Source of the DNA: Portulaca oleracea | Lineage: Eukaryota > Streptophyta > Magnoliopsida > Caryophyllales > Portulacaceae | Assembly (NCBI GenBank): GCA_029582165.1 | Contig: CM055872.1 | Coordinates: 49,365,695-49,429,694, forward strand | DNA length: 64,000 nt | Direction: 5' to 3' | Shown: piece by piece, positions 21,388 to 33,250 of the stretch | Numbering within the stretch: the stretch's first letter is position 1 | Layout: each line of letters starts with the position of its first letter | Notes under the pieces: generated by a model | What the model was told of the DNA's origin: nothing | Databases searched by the model: none | Seen by the model: the letters and a program-made list of their open reading frames with translations, nothing else | Made by a program: the position numbers and the translations under genes

Positions 21388-23436
21388 ATGGATGGTCACA
21401 ATGATTCCGATCGAGAGGAACCCAGCCAACGGAGGAGTTCCCGAGTCCAAGTAATTGAGGACCGACTCGCCATGATGGACGAGAGGTTCACTTCTCTTGA
21501 GAATCAAAACGCTAATATCGAGCGGACTCTTCTGGAGATTGCGGCACAAATGAACAATTTGACGGTGCAACGTCAAGGGCAACCACAAGTTGAATGTCGG
21601 AGGCGTGCACAGAGCCCTATTCGTCCTCCTCCAAACTTTGAGTCGAGTGACGATGCTAGAGGCTCTCCACGACACCGAATTCTTCGGAACGTGCATGATC
21701 AACCCCCTCGTGACGATTTCCAGGACGTTAAGATTGACATCCCCGAATTCAACGGCTCCACTGACCCAGATGACTACATCCAATGGATCCAACTGATGGA
21801 TAGGATCTTCGAGACCAAGGGGTATGATGATGAGAAGGCTTATAAGATCGTGAGCTTGAAACTCACCAGGGCCGCATCGCTTTGGTTTGAGAATATAAAG
21901 GTGCAACGGGCTCGTAAAGGAAAGGCAAGGATCTCTACTTGGACACGGCTTAAGCAAGTGATGAATCGCCGTTTCTGCCAAACTCCTACCGGCATGATGT
22001 TCTGAAGAAGGCATATGCTCTTACCCAAGGAAAACGAACCGTCGGAGAATACATTTCGGAATTCGAGTAACTTCTCATCAAGAGTGGCCTCCAGGAGCCT
22101 GAAGATCAAACCACGATGCGATTTTTGAATGGCTTGAACTCCACAATCGCTAAAAGGGTTGAGATCCAACCATACTATTCCATGGATGAGTTGTGTAGCT
22201 TGGCTCTCCGAGTTGAGCAAAGAAGAATGGAAGGGTCCAACACCAAACCCCTGTCTAGACCCATCTACTCACCATCTAGCCGACCTCCTCCGGAGTCAAA
22301 CACTCCAAGGTCTAGCGAGACACCTAGGTCCACACCAACACCCAGAGTTGACAAAGGAAAGGGACTTGCTACGGAGACTCCAACGGAACCTCCTCGACGA
22401 ACGGAAGGTCGGAAGTGCTTTAAGTGTCATGGTTATGGACACTTCCAAGCCGATTGTCCAAACCGTCGGACTTTGACAATCCAAGAGGTCCACGACATCG
22501 AGGATGAGCTTCAAAAGGCTCAAGAGGAATCCGAAGTGTTGGTTGAAGATGTGAATACTAGCGATGATGGGGATGCCATTCCCTTACCCCCCGTGCGTGG
22601 AGGCGCACTTGTTGTGAGGACAACTTTGCATATCCATGAGACTCCTCTCGATAAGGCCCAACGGGAAATGTTGTTCCAAACGCGGTGCTTCGTAGGTGGA
22701 AAAGTGTGCACTCTTGTCATCGATGGAGGAAGTTGCACGAATTCGCATCTACCACTATGGTCGAGAAGCTTGGCTTGCCTCTATTACCGCACCCTCAACC
22801 CTATTCACTCCATTGGCTCAACGATCACAACGTCATCAAGGTAACTAAGCAAGTCTTAGTAAATTTTTCTTTTGGATCCAACTATGATGATTCCCTTGTT
22901 TGGGATGTTGTCCCTATGAGCACTTGTCACATTTTATTGGGTCGACCATGACAATACGACAAGAAAACGGTGCACAATGGGTTGAACAACACTTACACAT
23001 TCACCCATAAAGACAAGAAGAACAAACTACTTCCCATTTCTCCCCGAGAAACCGAAACTTCAAAAGCCGGGATGGGTAGTGAGTTGAGGAACTTTCTCAT
23101 GATGAGCGAAACACGGGATGAGTGTGCTCTTGGCGAGGACGAGCTCCCTCCTGCTTTGTCTTTGCCTTGTAGCGAGCTTAGTGAGATTGAGAGTTCCCAA
23201 GCACCACATAGATTCCTTCTTCCGCCCCTTAACCCCTCACCTCCACAAAACAAGCCTCCTTCTACATTCTTGCATACGGATGATGGGTACATTGTGGGAT
23301 TTGAAGATTGTGGGTTGTCAAGCATGATTGTTCGAAGCATTCGGGAAGTTCGGAGCTTCATGGGGATGATTGATGAAGAGTGCTTCGGTTTTAACCCCCA
23401 AGAGTTGAGGGCAACTCTTTTTCAAGAGGGGGAGTA
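21388..23436 (+). pseudogene. Gag-protease remnant of element A
   Basis: ATG at 21388 opens a gag with FTSLENQNANIERTLLEIA (coiled-coil), then FQDVKIDIPEFNGSTDPDDY and FETKGYDDEKAYKIVSLKL of the capsid domain. A frameshift near 22005 moves the frame to a Ser/Pro-rich linker and a zinc knuckle CFKCHGYGHFQADCP (about 22417-22461). The protease motif CTLVIDGGSCTN lies near 22708-22743, with a second frameshift right after it. HILLGRP is followed by TGA (22949-22951), where element B has a Trp codon. The frame then stays open into the 3' LTR. No polymerase or integrase domain remains. Confidence 0.85.
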
Positions 23437-23951
23437 TGAACCGTATCGGGTTCAGTATCGGGTTCGATGCCAAGCTTTCATTGCGGTTAAAGATAAGGTC
23501 GATGAAATCCCGACCCATCATCACCGGACTAAAACCGCTCACCCACTCGTTTTCAGGAATCGTTACACCTTTACAAAAGGCGGGGTGGTGAGTATCACAC
23601 TATCGTGGCCTCGGCGAGCCATCCTTGTTGGAGTAAGGAGAGGCTCGGGACTTGTCAATGACCTCGGAGGCCTCGGGACCGGATTGGATCGTCCCGGGAA
23701 TGAAGGGCGAGGTGGTATCAAGTCTCGGAAGTAACCCAAGTTAATAACTTGCAAGGGGGAAGGCGATCAAAAGTTGGAAATGCGCGCGCCTTCACGCTTT
23801 GGGTCATAACTCCTTCAATATAACTCCGATGGGTCTCAAATTTTGGGAGCTTAAAGTACACACTAAGAGCTTTCAAACGATATCTTACGGGCCTAAAATA
23901 GAGTCCAGATGAAGAAGTTATGCACATTTGAAGACGGAAGAAAAACTGCCT
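23437..23951 (+). repeat. Truncated 3' LTR of element A
   Basis: It matches 19846-20366 with small indels. It ends exactly where the U3 palindrome array would begin, and repeat X' follows. The reading frame from the interior continues about 100 codons into it (to 23734). Confidence 0.85.
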
Positions 23952-24297
23952 TACTATATTTTTATTTTGAACATGTTCGTTGCTACTTATTTTGACTGAG
24001 CTTAACAAGTTGAACTTATCTAAGCTTATTTTGAACTTATTATATTGAACTAACCTGAACGTAGTTGTTTGATCTTATTTGAATTCATTTGAAAGAGTTG
24101 TTTTACAAATTTATCTTGAACTTATTTAACTTAACAGAAAAGAAGTTCACTTTAATTGCATTGACTTGCCAACATCCATCATCTTGAGCCAAAGTCGAAT
24201 TATTATTGAGGATTTTTATTTCTAAGCAAAATCAATAGTCTCAAGTGTTAGCCTTTTTGTTTTTTTTTACATAAAACATTCAATTTTCATGAAAGGA
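23951..24297. repeat. Repeat X', right copy
   Basis: It matches 19170-19545, starting TTACTATATTTTTATTTTG and ending near TTCAATTTTCATGAAAGG. Its join with the truncated LTR lies at the shared triplet GCC. Confidence 0.8.
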
Positions 24298-24325
24298 TTA
24301 ATTTTTGTCTTATTAATTAATGTAT

Positions 24326-24326
<1 letters not shown>

Positions 24327-24365
<39 letters not shown>

Positions 24366-24440
24366 GTCTTCAATATAGTCCCGCCGATGCAGGGTTTTGA
24401 AGGGATGCAGATATAGGCGACATTCCCCTCATTCGCAAGA
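24327..24440. repeat. (AAC)n tract with SINE/LINE-tail-like sequence
   Basis: About 40 bp of AAC repeat is followed by AATATAGTCCCGCCGATGCAG and ATGCAGATATAGGCGACATT. This resembles the AAC-linked 3' tails of plant RTE/SINE retroposons (a GTGGGGTC...TACGCAGACC-type motif), but it is badly degraded. Bases 24441-24674 hold nothing recognisable. Confidence 0.4.
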
Positions 24441-24679
24441 TTGCTTCTTTTTTTTAAATGTAGTTTTGAAAATAAAAATTGCAAGAAAGAATTGGTAACC
24501 AAGCATACATCCAAGTTGCAAAACAAAATCAACCACACACACAAGCAGGCAGTACATCACAACTGTTCGCGCCTTTTACTTTAGAGTCCATGAAATTAAC
24601 CAAGGTAACAAATAAACGAAAAATTGATATAGGCTAAAGATCTTTGAGAAAAAAAGAAATTTTAAATTTAAACATTAAG

Positions 24680-25681
24680 TGGAGCGTTACCGTCGTGGTG
24701 GGAAGATTGATGCTTGAGTTTTCGGAAGAAATTCAAAGGAAGACGGAGTCCGGGCACGATAGGGTTTCCATATGACCTTGTCTAGGAAATTCCACAACCT
24801 TGGGCTAATATTCCACCATGATTAATTAGGCTAAACCACTATTAACCACTAAAGAAATGACTTGAACACCACCAAAGATTGATTGGATAAAGTAACAAGA
24901 TTTGGGAAGGAAGAGGCTTTGAGAGCTCTCTACAATGACATTCAATATGTTCAAAAACTACCTAGAAAATGAGGGCCAACGAGTATTTATACAAAATGGC
25001 CAAAGCCCAAAACACAGTCGTTTTGGCAGGCAAAATCAACAGAAAAAAGGGACCGGCTCGGGCGAGCCGGCAGCTGACTCGGGCGCGCCTAGCTACTGGA
25101 CGACAGCAGAAATCGGTTCAGGGGAAAGGTCGTGGACACTACCATGTAGGTCGCGGGCGCGACCATCTTGATCAGGCGGACGACTCGGGCGAGCCATCCC
25201 TAGACTCGGGCGAGCCTTGCCTCTGGTCGGCAGCAGCTGCGGCGACAGTAGCTGGGTAGCGGGCACGACTAGACCCGTAGCGGGCGCGACGGCTGAGCGA
25301 CAGAGTGATGTCGTGAGCGCGCCACGGTCTGACTCGGACGCGACCTCCTGGGGCAGTGACGCGACTCGGGCGTGACACGTTGTGGCTCGAGCGCGCCTAA
25401 GGCCTGTCCAAAAGGTTCAACCTGGCCTATTTTTGTTCGAAAAGTAACCCGGATCCCGTTACGGCATTGTTCAAGAACTCCGGATAGTACGACCTCGGGC
25501 CTCCGGGGGTCGGGGCACGAGCGGGCCTCCTTAGAAGGTCTCGGTTCCCATCCAATGGATGGCCGAGACTACCCTTGCATTTCCGGGTTTCACCGGGAAT
25601 CGCACCTCGAGTTTCACTGTGGTTGAGGCAGCTCGCTTAGCAAAGGTTACGAGGGACGAGAACGGAACTTGGGACTCTTCA
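24680..25681 (-). repeat. 3' LTR of element B
   Basis: 1002 bp. On the minus strand it runs from TGAAGAGTCCC to ACGCTCCA. It contains the palindrome array (25063-25400) and a TATA-like TATAAATA (plus strand 24984-24991). The right LTR differs by several indels, including about 50 bp near 25590-25640 and part of the array. Confidence 0.9.
25063..25400 (-). promoter_or_regulatory. U3 array of interrupted palindromes with sense core CGCCCG (LTR B)
   Basis: About eleven units, given here as on the plus strand: GCTCGGGCGAGCC, GTCGCGGGCGCGACC, GACTCGGGCGAGCC (twice), GTAGCGGGCGCGAC, GACTCGGGCGTGAC and variants. In the sense of the element the core is CGCCCG with arms such as GGCT/AGTC. The array ends about 72 bp upstream of the TATA-like box. 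The copy in the right LTR (about 30825-31105) is shorter. Confidence 0.6.
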
Positions 25682-28600
25682 TCCTCTCCTTCTTGAAGAG
25701 GATTTGCCCTCAAATCCGCATCGGGTTCAACATCCTCGATGTAGGGTGAAAGATCACCGATGTTGAACGTGGAGGAGACTCCCATATCGCCAGGAAGATC
25801 GAGCTTGTAGGCGTTATCGTTTATTTTTTCCAGCACCTTGAACGGTCCCTCACTTCTTGGCATGAGCTTGCTTTTCCCCCGTGAAGGAAACCGTTCCTTC
25901 CTCAAGTGGAGCTAAATCAAGTCCCCGGGTTTGAAAGTGATGTTCCGGCGATGCCGGTTAACTCGGGACTTGTAGAGCTCATTAGTTCTATCGATCTTCT
26001 CCCGAATCTGGCGATGAAGCTTTTGAATCTCGGCGGCCTTCTCGCTTGCCTTAAAACTCGCCCTTGCCTCCAAAGGTAGAGGAAGGAGGTCGAGGGGAGT
26101 GATAGGATTCACCTCGTAACAAGTTTCGAAAGGTGAGTGACCCTGTAGCGAATGAAGGAGCCCGGTTGTACGCGAACTCGGCATGATAAAGCTTAGCATC
26201 CCAATCCCGTAGACTCTTGCTCACAAGACCCCGAAGCAAGGTAGTGAGGGTCTTGTTGGTGACTTCGGTTTGACCATCCATTTGAGGGTGGTGCGATGTG
26301 CTGAAAAGGAGCTTCGTTCCAAGGAGTTTCCATAGGGACCTCCAAAAATGACTCATGAATTTCTTGTCACGATCGGAAACAATGGTCCTTAGAACACCGT
26401 GCAACCTCACTATCTCCCGGAAGAAGAGATTAGCGATGTGAGTGGCGTCGTCGGTTTTCTCACAAGCGACGAAGTGCGCCATCTTGGAGAAACAGTCAAC
26501 GACGACGAGGATGAAGTCCTTTCCATGCACGGTTTGGGGAAGAGCAACAATGAAAACCATGCTCAAATCTTCCCACGGGCTATTCGGAACGGGAAGAGGA
26601 GTGTAAAGCCCTTGGTGAAACTGGCTTTTGGCATGATGGCACGTGATACACTTGGAAATCACGTCGTGTACGTCTCCTGCCATTCTAGGCCAATGAAAAT
26701 GCTCCTTTAGCATGTTAAGGGTCTTATTGATGCCGAAATGACCGGCTAGACCACCTTCGTGAACTTCTCGCACCAATAGCTTCCTCAACAGACACTTGGG
26801 AACACACAATTTATTCCCCTTGGAAAGGAACCCGTCTTGGAGTACATAGGAACAACTGCCACCATCGAGGTGTGCCTTGAAGTCCTCATCTTCCTTGTAA
26901 AACTCCCGCATGTGTTGGAACCCAAGAACCCTCGCTTCAACTACCGAAAGAAGGGAGTGCCTCCTAGAAAGTGCGTCGGCCACCACATTGACGCTCCCCC
27001 TTCTTGTGTTTTGCCACGAAGTTAAAACTTTGAAGATACTCCACCCACTTCGCATGACGTGTGTTGAGCTTGTGTTGACCGTTTAGGTACTTGAGAGCCT
27101 CATGGTCGGAATGAAACACGAATTGGTTAGGCCTCAAGTAGTGGGACCAATGGTCAAGGGCACGAACAAGGGCGTAGAACTCCTTGTCGTAGGTAGAGTA
27201 GTTCTTCTCCGACCCACTAAGCTTTTCGCTGAAGTAGGCGATGGGGCGTTGATTTTGCATGAGTACGACCCCAATGCCCACTCCGCTCGCGTCACAATCC
27301 ACCTCGAAGACTTGTGAAAAGTCCGGGAGAGCAAGCACCGGAGCTTCACAAAGTCGAGCCTTAAGTTTCTCAAAGGCCCCTTGGGCTGTTCGGGTCCACT
27401 CAAAGGTGCCCTTCTTCATACACTCGGTGATAGGGGCGGTGAGGGTGCTAAATCCTTGGATGAACCGGCGATAGAACGAAGCAAGGCCTGGAAGCTTCTC
27501 ACCTCCGTGATAGTGGAGGGAGGAGGCCATGAGCGTATAACCTCTACTTTCGAAGGATCCACGGAAATACCTCGATCCGAGACTGTGTACCCAAGAAACG
27601 TGACTTGGGGAATGCAAAAATTCGCACTTCTCGATCTTGCCAAATAGCTTCTGCTACCGTAGAACCCGGAAAACAGATTCCAAATGCGAGAGGTGCTCCG
27701 TTTCGTTCTTGGAATATACGAGGATGTCATCGAAATAAACAACCACGAATTTGCCGATGAATGGCCTCAAGACCTCGTTCATAAGTCGCATGAACGTGCT
27801 AAGAGCGTTAGAGAGACCTAACGGCATGACAAGCCACTCGTACAAGCCTCCCTTGGTCTTGAACGCCGTCTTCCACTCGTCCCCTTCTCGCATGCGAATC
27901 TGATGGTAGCCGCTCCGGAGGTCGATCTTGGAAAAGATACAAGACCCGTGCAACTCATCGAGCATGTCATCGAGCCTTGGTATGGGGTACCGATACTCGA
28001 TGGTGATGTTGTTGATGGCTCGACTATCGACACACATCCGGTAGGTGCAATCCTTCTTGGGAACCAGGAGGGCCGGGACGGAACAAGGGCTCATGCTTTC
28101 CCTAATGAAGCCCCTTGAAACGAGTTCGTCCACTTGGCGTTGTAGCTCCTTGGTTTCTTGGGGGTTGCATCGGTAAGCCTCTTTGTTGGGAAGTGGTGCC
28201 CCGGGCATAAGGTCGATCTGGTGCTCGATTGCCCGAATAGCTGGAAGACCCGGTGGTAGACCATCAGGGAAGATGTCTCCGAACTTGGCAACGAGAGGGG
28301 CGACAAGAGGGTGCAGGGGTTTCTCTACCTCACTTTTGTTTGCTTCTAAGAGGAGTAAGGCGAAAACGGCCTTCCCCATGCTTAGAGCTCGCTCAACCCA
28401 TGTTTCGCTCGTGTGTTTGGGTTCCTCACTTCCCACCCTAGGTTTTGGAGAGATAATTTCATGTGGAGCTAACGGAAGTAGCTTAACCCTCTTGCCTCTG
28501 TGAGTAAAAGTGTAGGTGTTTTTAAACCCGTTGTGCACCGTTTGCTTGTCGAATTGCCAAGGACGTCCCAACAATATGTGGCAAGCACTCATAGGAACAA

Positions 28601-30171
28601 CATCACAAATAACAGAATCATCGTAGTTAGTACCAAAAGACAAATTCACCAGGACTTGTTTAGTTAACTTGATGCCATCCTGATCGTTGAGCCACTTGAG
28701 AGAAAAAGGTCGAGGGTGAGGTAATAGCGGCAATCCAAGCTTCTCGACCATATACGTTGAAGCGACGTTGGTGCAACTCCCTTCATCGATAATGAGGTTG
28801 CACACCTTGCCTCCCACGAAGCACCGAGATTGAAAAATCATCTCTCGTTGGGCCTTGTCGAGAGGGGCTTCCTGAGTGTGTAAAACCCGCCTCAAGATAA
28901 GGGCGTCACCATGTACGTGGGGTGTGGGGGCGGCATCATCATCTTCACTAGTGACCGCATCCTTAACGATCACTTCGGACTCATCCCGGGCTATTCGCAA
29001 TTCCTCATCAATGTCCTGAACCTCCTTGAGTGTCAAGGTCCGTTGGTTCAGACAATTCGCTTGGTAGTGACCATAGCCGTGGCATTTAAAGCATTTCTTA
29101 CCCTCCATCCGGCGAGAAGGATCGTTGGAGACGCTACAACAAGTCCCTTTCCCTTATCCGTGTGAGGTGTCGAAGGAAACTTGGGCATCTCACTGGGTTT
29201 CGGGGTACCCGAATATGGAGGAGGTCGGCTAGGCGGTGGAAAGAAGGCCCTTGGTGCCGGTTTGGAAGTAGCCTTTTCCTTCTTTCGTCGCTCAACCCGA
29301 AGGGCCAAACTGCACAAGTCATCCATGGAGTAGTATAGTTGAACCTCTACTTTCTTGGCAACCGAGGAGTCCAATCCATTCAAGAAACGTATCATGGTTT
29401 GCGCCTCGGGTTCTTGAAGATCGCTTTTGATGCAGAATTACTCGAACTCTTGAATGTAGTCACTCACAGATCGCTTGCCTTGGGTTAGGGCGTAGACCTT
29501 CCTCAATACATCCTGTTGGTAGGTGGCGGGCAAGAAATGACGGTTCATCAACTGTTTAAGCCGTGTCCAAGTGGTGATCCTCGTTCGACCTTCCCAAGCC
29601 CTTTGTGTTTCCCATTCTCAAACCAAAGCGATGCGACTTTGGTGAGTTTTAGGCTAGCGATCTTATAGGTCTTCTCATCATTGTACTCCTTGGTCTCAAA
29701 GATCCTATCCATCATTTGGATCCACTCAAGGTACTCGTCAGGATCACTGGAACCATTGAATTCGGAAATGTCAATTTTGACGTCTTGGAAGTCGTCACGA
29801 GGGGGCCGATCATGTACTTGCCCATGTGGACGGCGACGTGGGGAACCTCTATCATCGTCACTCGACTCGAATGTAGGAGGAGGACGAATAGGGCTTGGGC
29901 CACGCCTTTGACGTTCATCTCGGGGCGGACCTAGGCGCTCTTGGGTGAGGTTGTCCAACCGCGCCATGATGGCATTAAGGGTGCGCTCAATGGTGGAGAA
30001 GCGTTCGTCGTAAGTGGTGAGTCGACTCTCGAGAGCTTGAATTTGAGGTCTACCCCGGTGGCTCGATTCCTCTCGTTCGTGGCGAGCTCCGTCGGCTATA
30101 CCGGGAAAAGGTGAGGGATGGTTAGTGTTTGGGTATTTTGTGGAGTTTGAATGTTCTTTTGTAGTTGGCAA
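25530..30171 (-). pseudogene. Gag-pol remnant of element B
   Basis: Gag starts near 30171 and shows FQDVKIDISEFNGSSDPDEY. The zinc knuckle CFKCHGYGHYQANC is at about 29093-29052. The protease site reads IIDEGSCTN where a Gly is usual after Asp. RT has YRMCVDSRAINN, KIDLRSGYHQIR and VVYFDDILVYS (about 27720-27740). RNase H has [13 protein letters not shown] and [11 protein letters not shown]. Integrase has a HEGGLAGH...CITC zinc site, then SMVFIVALP where the first catalytic Asp is Val (26555-26557), VSDRDKKF, and TEVTNK with the Glu. The tail has a stop in place of Trp near 25912, then GPFKVLEKINDNAYKLD. The frame ends inside the 3' LTR near 25531. Frameshifts lie at about 29100-29500, 27640 and 27010. 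Confidence 0.9.
25682..25694 (-). other. Polypurine tract, element B
   Basis: On the minus strand AAGAAGGAGAGGA directly abuts the 3' LTR start TGAAGAG. It lies inside the open frame, encoding part of the QEGEDE motif. Confidence 0.8.
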
Positions 30172-30432
30172 GTGTTTGGCTAAGGGTTCTTTGTGTTTTT
30201 TTCACTCAGACATTTCATCGAACACCTTGCGTGCACTATTTTCCAACTTCTTTCCAATGCACCAAATGGCTACAAATTCAACAAATACACCCACAATACA
30301 ATGTTTTTCAACAAACTATGATAGCATCGGGGTTGGGGGTCACCAATAATAGCATACAACTCATAAAACCCAACACTAGAGAACACTACTAGCACAACAA
30401 TGAAGAACAACTCAAGCAAATGAAAAACCGAG

Positions 30433-30444
30433 GCTCTGATACCA
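30433..30444 (-). other. Primer binding site, element B
   Basis: On the minus strand TGGTATCAGAGC (initiator tRNA-Met complement), two bases from the 5' LTR end at 30447. Confidence 0.9.
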
Positions 30445-30446
30445 GA

Positions 30447-31336
30447 TGGAGCGTTACCGTCGTGGTGGGAAGATTGATGCTTGAGTTTTCGGAAGAAATT
30501 CAAAGGAAGACGGAGTCCGGGCACAATAGGGTTTGCATATGACCTTGGCTAGGAGAGTCCACAACCTTGGCCTAACATTCCACCATAACTAATTAGGCTA
30601 AACCACTATTAACCACTAAAGAAATGACTTGAACACCACCAAAGATTGATTGGATAAAGTAACAAGATTTGGGAAGGAAGAGGCTTTGAGAGCTATCTAC
30701 AATGAAATTCAATATGTTCAAAAACTGCCCAGAAAATGAGGGCCAACGAGTATTTATACAAAATGGCCAAAGCCCAAAACACAATCGTTTTGGCAGGCAA
30801 AATTGGCAAAAAAAAGGGACCGGCTCGGGCAAACCGGCAGCTGACTCGGGCGCGCCTAGCTACTGGACGACAGCAGAAATCGGTACAGGGGAAAGGTTGC
30901 GGGCGCGACCATCTTGATCCGGCGGACGACTCGGGCGAGCCATCGCTAGACTCGGGCGAGCCTTGCCTCTAGTTGGCAGCAGCAGCGGCGGCAGTAGCTG
31001 GGTAGCGGGCGCGACTGGGCGCTATCTACAGGCGTCGCGGGCGCGACCTCTTGGGGTAGTGACGCGGCTCGGGCGTGACACGTTGTGGCTCGGGCGCGCC
31101 TAAGGCCTGTCCAAAAGGTTCAACCTGGCCTGTTTTTGTTCAAAAAGTAAACCGGATCTCGTCACGGCATTGTTCAACAACTCGGGACGGTACGACTTCG
31201 GGCCTCCGGGGGTCGGGGCACGAGCGGACCTCCTTAGAAGGTTTCGGTTCCCATACAATGGATGGCCGAGACTACCCTTGCGTTTCCGCGCTTAGCAAAG
31301 GTTACGAGGGACGAGAACGGAACCCGGGACTCTTCA
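30447..31336 (-). repeat. 5' LTR of element B
   Basis: 890 bp, matching 24680-25681 with substitutions and deletions. It ends TCTTCA before the TTAAG duplication. Confidence 0.9.
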
Positions 31337-31341
31337 TTAAG

Positions 31342-32426
31342 GCTCAAACCAAACCATATGTTTTCTCATTCTATGGCTCGCGGCTTTGGTGTTTCTCTCT
31401 CTTCTCTAATCTGTTAGCTATTATGCCCCTCTTGGACGAGGTAATTACTAAAATCATTCATTTTGTTTTTGTTGAAATAGAAAAGCTATAATTTTATGGC
31501 TAAATTTTTTGTTGCATATTTAATAATAGCTCATCGAATAATATATTACATATATCACAAAATAAGTATTTAATGTTTTTAGAATTAATTGCATCTGAAA
31601 TATGGGAACAATTGGACAAATAAGGTTATTGTTTTATTTTGAACTATTGTGTATGTTGGATAATTTGTAGTCAACAATAATAAATATTGACTATACATAT
31701 TAGGTTACCTCTATCATACAAATGTAGTAGAACTATTGAAAGAAAAGTTACCTAACTTTGCTTGCATATCGTGTCAAAAATAAATAAATAAATAAATACA
31801 TAAATAAATATTTGTCCTACTCGATTGTCACACTAACTAATTTGACAAGTTCAATACATCTTCAAATTAAGCTGAAAGTTTCTGTAACTTACCAATATTA
31901 CCCATGTATTTGAGGGCAACATAGTAAAGTTGTTTTTGAACACAAAACTACAAGCTATGTGTAAAAAAATTTGTAACTTAAAAAGTTAATTATTATATTC
32001 AAAAAATGAAATTCGTATGTGAACACAAGCCACAAGGCAAACAAGCAGCTGATTAGATTATTTTATTCAAGAGCGACGGAGTAATTACATGTATGAACAC
32101 AAGCTAACAGGCAGCCAGGTAAGCTAAGCAATCTTCAGAACACACGACAAAACATTATCTTCTACTTTGTTAATGAAATTTCTTTGTTACAATGAATTTA
32201 GGCCTTTAGGGTTTCAAACCAAGGGAAACGAAAATGAGTTGTTGCACGGAGGTTGGTTAAATACTAGTTACAATTTAATGGGTGAACTCGAGAGTGGGGC
32301 TTCTATCCAGAAGAGTGTTTCCCTCTCCAAATCCTTGCTTTTAACAACAATTGCAACTACAAAACATCAACCCCACCCTGAATTTCCCCTTCACCATCGA
32401 CCCTTTACTTCCAAACAATATATATT
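31342..32426. other. AT-rich intergenic stretch
   Basis: No gene is recognised. It contains an AAAT/AAATAC simple repeat (31775-31810). The short ORFs show no family motif. Confidence 0.6.
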
Positions 32427-32582
32427 ACATGCACCCGAAACATGTGCTCCATATATTTGCGAGTGAACAGTTATAATAATCAGAGTGAACAACCTAATAT
32501 ATAGGGTGAAGAGCCTAATATATATGGGTGAACAATCGAAGTATTTGGAGCACTTGCTCCGAGTACACCTTACAAATTGCAA
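32427..32582 (+). mobile_element. 155-bp MITE, copy 3
   Basis: ACATGCACCCGAAACATGTGC ... GTGAACAACCTAATATATAG ... GTGAACAATCG ... GGAGCACTTGCTCC ... AAATTGCAA. It has the same orientation and layout as copy 1 at 7555-7710, 25 kb away. Confidence 0.7.
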
Positions 32583-32649
32583 CTTCCGAAGCAGGACTAA
32601 GATGGAACGGGAGGGGAGAAGGGTAAAACTGAAAAACTAGAGTTTTATT

Positions 32650-32840
32650 ATGTAAAAATATAAAACCCGGTCATCCGTTGGTTCTTGGTTGAACCGAGCC
32701 GACCACTTTTTCCCGGATTTCGATGGTTGAACCTACTAAATGGGCTACATTTAAAACTGACCTGGCTAGGCCACTGGGTTCCAGTTCAATCGGTTGAGCC
32801 AATCTAGGTAGGTCAGTTTTAACAACACAATTGGAAGCGT
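32650..32840. repeat. Degenerate CCGGTT-rich repeat
   Basis: GGTTGAACCGAGCCGACC, TTCAATCGGTTGAGCC and a TTTTAACAACAC end resemble 18035-18200. It is non-coding. Bases 32840-33250 hold nothing recognisable. Confidence 0.4.
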
Positions 32841-33250
32841 CAACCACTCATGTAGGTGGTGCGTCGTGCGTAGTATTCGTATAGTTATTTGTATTGTGAT
32901 TGTGAGAATAGATGCATTCAAATAAGTAATTCAAAGGGGAAACTTTATGGATTGTTAAATGCAAGTGGTTTAATAAGCCTAATAGATGTAAGTACTTCAA
33001 ATCGGTGCATAACCACTTCTTATCATTACGACGTGCAAGAAAGTGAAAAGGATAAAGAAACTTTGAAGATACTAATAAAGAAGACTGCAAGGCTGAAGCT
33101 GATGGGGTATGTTAATAGTAATCATTTGTGGTATTGTATGTGGTAGCTAAGTTGGTTACAACCGTATCTTCTAAGCTTTCATGATTCAAATTTAGTTGGA
33201 ATCATAAAAAATTCGCATGTGTGGAAATTCTGAGTTTGATGGGTCATGCG

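Larger units (their letters stand above)
19846..23951 (+). mobile_element. Element A: Ty3/gypsy chromovirus derivative, gag-protease only, truncated 3' LTR
   Basis: The 5' LTR is 19846-21036, the tRNA-Met primer site 21039-21050, the gag-protease remnant 21388-23436, and the 3' LTR starts at 23437 (TGAACCGTATCGGG, identical to 19846). Reverse transcriptase, RNase H and integrase are absent: the sequence passes from the protease region to the tail motif QELRATLFQEGE that ends pol in element B. The 3' LTR stops matching at about 23951, where repeat X' begins. Gag is about 60-70% identical by eye to element B gag, so A is a related non-autonomous element. Confidence 0.85.
24675..31341 (-). mobile_element. 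Element B: full-length Ty3/gypsy chromovirus (CRM-like), inactive, with TSD TTAAG
   Basis: LTRs are 24680-25681 and 30447-31336, with termini TG...CA read on the minus strand (TGAAGAG...CGCTCCA). A perfect 5-bp duplication TTAAG lies at 24675-24679 and 31337-31341. The primer site at 30433-30444 is complementary to initiator tRNA-Met, and the polypurine tract is at 25682-25694. Domains on the minus strand, in order: gag, zinc knuckle, protease, reverse transcriptase, RNase H, integrase, GPF tail. There is no chromodomain, and the frame runs into the 3' LTR, as described for CRM chromoviruses. Frameshifts, stops and catalytic changes make it non-functional. Confidence 0.92.

Noticed and set aside
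21355..22220. Minus-strand ORFs of 219 and 126 codons
   Set aside because: They are antisense shadows of the element A gag, whose plus-strand frame shows capsid and zinc-knuckle motifs.
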